Source of the DNA: Flavobacteriia bacterium
GTDB taxonomy: Bacteria; Bacteroidota; Bacteroidia; Flavobacteriales; Flavobacteriaceae
NCBI GenBank assembly: GCA_018500075.1
Contig: JAHBAN010000101.1
Coordinates: forward strand, 1-8,979
DNA length: 8,979 bases
Reading direction: 5' to 3'
Within the stretch, counting starts at the first letter, position 1; every line of letters begins with the position of its first letter. This document shows positions 6,281 to 8,979 of this stretch, piece by piece. The notes under the pieces are model-generated. The model was given only the letters and a program-made list of their open reading frames with translations, had not been told where the DNA came from and made no database searches. The position numbers were made by a program, and so were the translations under genes.

Positions 6281-7626
6281 CATCGCATAGGGCGCGCAGG
6301 CTCCCGAGGCATAGAGGGGTGGCCGCGTGGTCGGCCATCCTTGATGCGGGGGCGGGCCGTGCGGCGGAGTATGAGCCGCTGACGGGGCAGCGGACGGCGG
6401 ATTTTGTTGTGGTGGGGGGCGGCTTTGCGGGGCTGTCTGCGGCGCGCCGTCTGGGGCAGCTCCAGCCTGACGCCGACATCGTTTTGCTGGAAGCCTCGCG
6501 CATTGCCGAAGGCGCTTCGGGGCGCAACTCGGGGTTCATGATCGACTTGCCGCACGAGCTGACCAGTGCTGATTATGCCGGTGCGGGGGATGACCGTGCG
6601 ATGATTGCGCTGAACCGTCAGGCGATTGCTTTTGCCCGTGATGCGGCGCAGGACTACGCTATGCCGCCGGCCTGGTTTGACCCTGCGGGCAAGGTCAACG
6701 GCGCGGTGGGCGACGCGGCCCATGCCCATAATCTGAGCTATGCGGCGCATCTTGAGCGCCTTGGCGAACCTTGCGAGCCTCTGGATGCGCAGTCGATGGC
6801 CGAGCTGACCGGCAGCCGCTATTACCGCTCGGGCCTATTCACCCCCGGCACCGTGATGCTTCAGCCGGCGGGCTATGTGCGCGACTTTGCGCGCGGCCTG
6901 TCGTCCCGGATCGGGCTTTATGAGACATCACCGGTGACCAAGCTGTGCCGTGTCGGGCCTGACTGGCGGGTTGAAACCCCGACCGGAAGCGTCACAGCGG
7001 CGCGCGTGATCCTTGCCACCAACGGACATCTGGAGAGCTTCGGATTTGCCAAGGGGCGGCTGATGCATCTTTTTTTATATGCCTCGATGACGCCCGAGCT
7101 GGACCGTGACGCGCTGGGCCGTCTTGGGGGTGCGCCGCGCTGGGGGATCACGCCGTCTGATCCGATGGGCACAACCCTGCGCAAGATCGACACGGCCCAA
7201 GGCGGCAACCGTATTGTCACCCGCACCTGCGCCACGCTGCGCTCGGGAATGGAAGCCCGCGCGGCTGATTTGTCCCGTGCGACAAGGGTGCAGCGCAAGA
7301 AGTTTGACGAGCGGTTTCCCAAGCTTGCCGGGCTGGCCCCGCAGTATGAATGGGCCGGGCATCTCTGTCTTTCGCTCAACGGCGTCTCTGTCATGCAAGA
7401 GCTGGAGCCGGGGCTGTTTTCGGCCTGTGTGCAAAACGGCCTTGGAACCGCACGCGGCACTCTGACGGGGATTGCGGCGGCGGAACGGGCCTGTGGGGTG
7501 GAAAGCGATATCACCCGTCACTTTGCCGCCGAGGCAGCGCCGCGCCGGCTGCCGCCGCGCCCGCTGCGCGATATCGGGGCCAATGCGGTGATCCGCTGGA
7601 AAGAGCGCGCCGCAGCGCGAGAATAG
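6277..7626 (+). CDS. FAD-dependent amine/amino-acid oxidoreductase (DAO family, PuuB-like)
   Basis: This 449-residue flavoenzyme of the DAO family probably oxidises a secondary amine or imino acid to an imine or aldehyde. The dinucleotide-binding motif GGGFAG (47-52) follows a beta strand, and acidic Glu72 at the end of the second strand would bind the ribose. The EGASGRNSGF segment (78-87) matches the GASGRNGG flavin loop of gamma-glutamylputrescine oxidases. Near the C-terminus, NGLGTARGTLTGIAAAE resembles the closing FAD-binding region. The extra 40 or so residues before the Rossmann fold are usual in PuuB-like enzymes. It is the last gene of the operon, overlapping the dehydrogenase by 4 nt, and converges on the crp/fnr-type gene 28 nt away. 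Oxidase plus PuuC-like dehydrogenase suggests sequential amine to aldehyde to acid conversion. Related families include N-methyl amino acid and D-hydroxyproline oxidases; substrate not assignable. Confidence 0.86.
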   Translation: MTSHRARRLPRHRGVAAWSAILDAGAGRAAEYEPLTGQRTADFVVVGGGFAGLSAARRLGQLQPDADIVLLEASRIAEGASGRNSGFMIDLPHELTSADYAGAGDDRAMIALNRQAIAFARDAAQDYAMPPAWFDPAGKVNGAVGDAAHAHNLSYAAHLERLGEPCEPLDAQSMAELTGSRYYRSGLFTPGTVMLQPAGYVRDFARGLSSRIGLYETSPVTKLCRVGPDWRVETPTGSVTAARVILATNGHLESFGFAKGRLMHLFLYASMTPELDRDALGRLGGAPRWGITPSDPMGTTLRKIDTAQGGNRIVTRTCATLRSGMEARAADLSRATRVQRKKFDERFPKLAGLAPQYEWAGHLCLSLNGVSVMQELEPGLFSACVQNGLGTARGTLTGIAAAERACGVESDITRHFAAEAAPRRLPPRPLRDIGANAVIRWKERAAARE

Positions 7627-7654
7627 GCCCGCCCCGCGCCGCTGCCCAACCGGA

Positions 7655-8350
7655 TTATGACATCCTGTCGTCAATCAGCGGGCTGGGCTTGGCGAAACCC
7701 GACAGGGTTTCGGGCTGTTTGATGGTGATGTGGTTGCCGCTGACCAGAACCCCGTAAGGCTCTAGCCCTTTGAAGGCGCGACTGAGATTTTCCGGGGTCA
7801 TCCCCAAAAAGGACGCCAGCCGGCGCTTTTCCATGTTGAGATCAAAGGTCTCTGTGCCGGCGCGCTGACTTTGGCGCAGAAGATAGTTTGCCAAGCGCTC
7901 AAGCGAGGTGCGCAATTTCAGGTCTTTGGTGTTTTTTACAACCGCGCGATAGCATTGTGACAGCTCGCTGACGATGGCGCGGGCAAAGGCATTGTCTTTG
8001 TCAAAGATCGCGCGCACGTCTTCGGAGGGCAAAAGCACGATGCGGCTTTTCTCCAATGTGCGGGCGGACATGAGGTATGGCGCGTCCTTGATTGTGGCGG
8101 CGAGAATGAAGGTGGAAACCGGACGCACGGTGGCCAGACTGGTTTCGCGGCCATTCCAGGAGGCAAACAGATCGACCGTGCCGGAGATGACGATATGGAG
8201 GAAATCGGGCGTTTCACCTTCGGTGATCAACTCGATTCGTGGCGGGAAATTCTGCACATAGGCCCCCCGCATCAGGGCGTCGAAATTTGCAGGTTCCATA
8301 TCGGAAAAAAGGGCGAGGTCGCGGACCTCTTTTCTATAGGAGTCAGACAT
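7655..8350 (-). CDS. Crp/Fnr-family regulator without Fe-S cysteines (DNR/NnrR-like)
   Basis: This 231-residue transcription factor has an N-terminal cyclic-nucleotide-binding-type beta-roll (about 15-110), a dimer helix (about 112-150) and a winged helix (about 168-212). The recognition helix contains ENLSR, with Glu187, Ser190 and Arg191 in the E-x2-S-R arrangement used by FNR and DNR to read TTGAT half-sites. The protein has only one cysteine (133) and no N-terminal cysteine cluster, so it is not an oxygen-sensing [4Fe-4S] FNR; a nitric-oxide-sensing DNR/NnrR role is possible. The ATG at 8350 is preferred over an upstream in-frame GTG at 8443 because the candidate promoter and an FNR box lie between them and the protein then begins close to the beta-roll. 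The ribosome site is weak. Divergent to the NarK-like gene, it probably controls that gene and itself. Confidence 0.85.
   Translation of the reverse strand: MSDSYRKEVRDLALFSDMEPANFDALMRGAYVQNFPPRIELITEGETPDFLHIVISGTVDLFASWNGRETSLATVRPVSTFILAATIKDAPYLMSARTLEKSRIVLLPSEDVRAIFDKDNAFARAIVSELSQCYRAVVKNTKDLKLRTSLERLANYLLRQSQRAGTETFDLNMEKRRLASFLGMTPENLSRAFKGLEPYGVLVSGNHITIKQPETLSGFAKPSPLIDDRMS
7693..7712. terminator. Hairpin at the convergent gene ends (possible weak terminator)
   Basis: CGAAACCC (7693-7700) and GGGTTTCG (7705-7712) form a perfect 8-bp stem with the loop GACA. It lies 67 nt after the oxidase stop, inside the last codons of the convergent crp/fnr-type gene. On the plus strand only a short T run (CTGTTT) follows, so intrinsic termination would be weak. 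The 28 nt between the two stop codons hold no better hairpin. It may be a coincidence of codon choice. Confidence 0.3.
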
Positions 8351-8386
8351 TTTCTTCGTGGCGACCTGTTCTTGTTGCTGGCGGGC

Positions 8387-8415
8387 ATCATTTCGCGTGA
8401 CTTGATAAATGTCAA
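8387..8415 (-). promoter_or_regulatory. Candidate promoter of the crp/fnr-type gene overlapped by its FNR box
   Basis: Read on the minus strand, TTGACA (8415-8410) and AATGAT (8392-8387) are separated by 17 nt, a perfect -35 and a 4-of-6 -10. Transcription would start near 8380, giving a leader of about 30 nt to the ATG at 8350. The -35 hexamer is part of the FNR/DNR-type box at 8402-8415, so bound regulator would block polymerase; autorepression is the simplest inference. Confidence 0.5.
8402..8415. promoter_or_regulatory. FNR/DNR-type box (TTGAT-N4-GTCAA) before the crp/fnr-type gene
   Basis: TTGATAAATGTCAA has both half-sites of the FNR/DNR consensus in correct 4-nt spacing; the right arm has GTCAA rather than ATCAA, a form common for alphaproteobacterial FnrL/DNR sites. 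It is centred at 8408.5, 58 nt upstream of the chosen start of the regulator and 201 nt from the transporter start. Confidence 0.75.
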
Positions 8416-8436
8416 CTGGTGTATTGACGCCAGTTG
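8413..8436. repeat. 7-bp inverted repeat in the divergent promoter region
   Basis: CAACTGG (8413-8419) and CCAGTTG (8430-8436) are perfect inverted arms 10 nt apart. The left arm shares three bases with the end of the FNR box. The arms are one to two helical turns apart centre to centre (17 bp), so either an operator for a second dimeric regulator or a small hairpin is possible. No known consensus is recognised. Confidence 0.4.
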
Positions 8437-8515
8437 GCGCCACGTTTGATCTCGGCGGGATGTAGGCCTGACAATTTTCTTTAAGTCATTTATTTTGCTA
8501 AATAATTTTTAAATT

Positions 8516-8529
8516 TTGATCTGGATCAA
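8516..8529. promoter_or_regulatory. Perfect FNR/DNR box (TTGAT-N4-ATCAA) before the narK-like gene
   Basis: TTGATCTGGATCAA is an exact match to the symmetric FNR consensus. It lies at the end of an AT-rich tract (about 8471-8520) and is centred 87 nt before the transporter start. No strong -10 hexamer lies at the distance expected for class II activation; CATTAT at 8577-8582 is the nearest candidate, so the transcription start is uncertain. It predicts induction under low oxygen or nitric oxide. Confidence 0.85.
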
Positions 8530-8609
8530 CTGTTCTGCCGTGATCATGGCGCACACCCCTCGCAAACAACTGGAGCCATTATCTGGCTGCAAAAAGCGGA
8601 GGGACCGCA

Positions 8610-8979
8610 ATGGAACTTCAAAATAAGGCCACGGCACTGTGGTCAAACTTTTTTGACGTAAGGATGGTGCAAATCAGAACGTTCCACATGACGTGGTTTG
8701 CGTTTTTTTCGTGCTTCTTTGCGTGGTTTGGGATCGCGCCTTTGATGAGTGTTGTGCGCGACGAGCTGATGCTCACCAAAGAGCAGATCGGCTGGGCCAT
8801 CATCGGCTCGGTGTCCATGACTATTTTTGCACGGCTGTTTATCGGCTGGCTTTGTGACAGGGTCGGGCCACGCAAGGCCTATACATGGCTTTTGCTGATT
8901 GGCTCCCTGCCGGTGATGGGGATCGGGCTTGCGCAGTCCTTTGAGACGTTCCTTCTGTTCCGGGTTCTGATCGGCGGGA
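8610..8979 (+). CDS. narK: NarK/NNP-family nitrate/nitrite transporter, 3'-truncated by window edge
   Basis: This is the first 123 residues of a major facilitator transporter of the nitrate/nitrite porter family, located in the cytoplasmic membrane. The start is fixed by GGAGGG (8598-8603) 6 nt before the ATG. After a short hydrophilic N-terminus, the first membrane helix carries FHMTWFAFFSCFFAWFGIAP (25-44), the NNP signature start. The second helix contains FARLFIGWL (73-81) with Arg75, the likely anion-binding arginine, followed by the MFS loop motif DRVGPR (83-88). A third helix begins near 92. Full-length proteins have about 400-470 residues (or about twice that when NarK1-NarK2 fused). 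A perfect FNR box upstream and a divergent Crp/Fnr regulator fit anaerobic nitrate respiration or denitrification; nar or nir genes would be expected to the right, beyond the window. Confidence 0.87.
   Translation, partial: MELQNKATALWSNFFDVRMVQIRTFHMTWFAFFSCFFAWFGIAPLMSVVRDELMLTKEQIGWAIIGSVSMTIFARLFIGWLCDRVGPRKAYTWLLLIGSLPVMGIGLAQSFETFLLFRVLIGG

Noticed and set aside
4784..7626. Putrescine utilisation (Puu) pathway
   Set aside because: The oxidase and dehydrogenase resemble PuuB and PuuC, but no gamma-glutamylputrescine synthetase (PuuA) or hydrolase (PuuD) is present, and the methyltransferase-like and lyase genes do not belong to that pathway.
8351..8443. Longer form of the Crp/Fnr protein starting at GTG 8443
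   Set aside because: The added 31 residues would be encoded across the FNR box and candidate promoter, and the family fold starts shortly after the ATG at 8350.

Overview
The window looks like chromosomal DNA of an alphaproteobacterium, most likely Rhodobacterales (Roseobacter-type). The reasons are the high-GC coding sequence, a TRAP-type periplasmic binding protein, a non-pyrrolysine member of the MttB methyltransferase superfamily, and FNR/DNR-type boxes beside a Crp/Fnr regulator and a NarK-like transporter. The assignment is inference from gene content, not from a marker gene.

Layout. Minus strand, 1-1072: maiA (zeta-class glutathione S-transferase; maleylacetoacetate or maleylpyruvate isomerase), followed 48 nt later by the start of a TRAP solute-binding protein gene that runs off the left edge. 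At 1245-1318, plus strand, there is a complete tRNA-Gly(UCC). The 214-nt gap after it holds five TTGYGC hexamers at a 9-10 bp period, then a 7-bp palindrome over a TACAAT -10-like element. Plus strand, 1533-7626: five tightly packed genes, gntR (FCD type), mttB-like methyltransferase, dapA-family lyase, PuuC-like aldehyde dehydrogenase and DAO-family FAD amine oxidase. Junctions are a 4-nt overlap, 39 nt, 3 nt and a 4-nt overlap, so this reads as one operon headed by its own regulator. Minus strand, 7655-8350: a Crp/Fnr regulator without an iron-sulphur cysteine cluster. Plus strand, 8610 to the right edge: the start of a NarK/NNP nitrate-nitrite transporter. The 259-nt divergent gap between these two carries two FNR/DNR-type boxes, one perfect and one near-perfect.

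How the genes may work together. The five-gene operon looks like a pathway for a methylated or N-substituted amine: a methyltransferase-fold protein, a flavin amine oxidase, an aldehyde dehydrogenase and a Schiff-base lyase of the N-acetylneuraminate lyase/DHDPS family, controlled by a ligand-sensing GntR repressor. Its composition parallels rhizobial hydroxyproline loci (GntR, DAO oxidase, DapA-family deaminase, semialdehyde dehydrogenase), with an MttB-like protein where the epimerase would be. No corrinoid protein or reductive activator is encoded here, so where a methyl group would go is open. The substrate is unknown, and this operon is the most interesting content of the window. The right-hand end is the start of a separate nitrate/oxygen-responsive locus.
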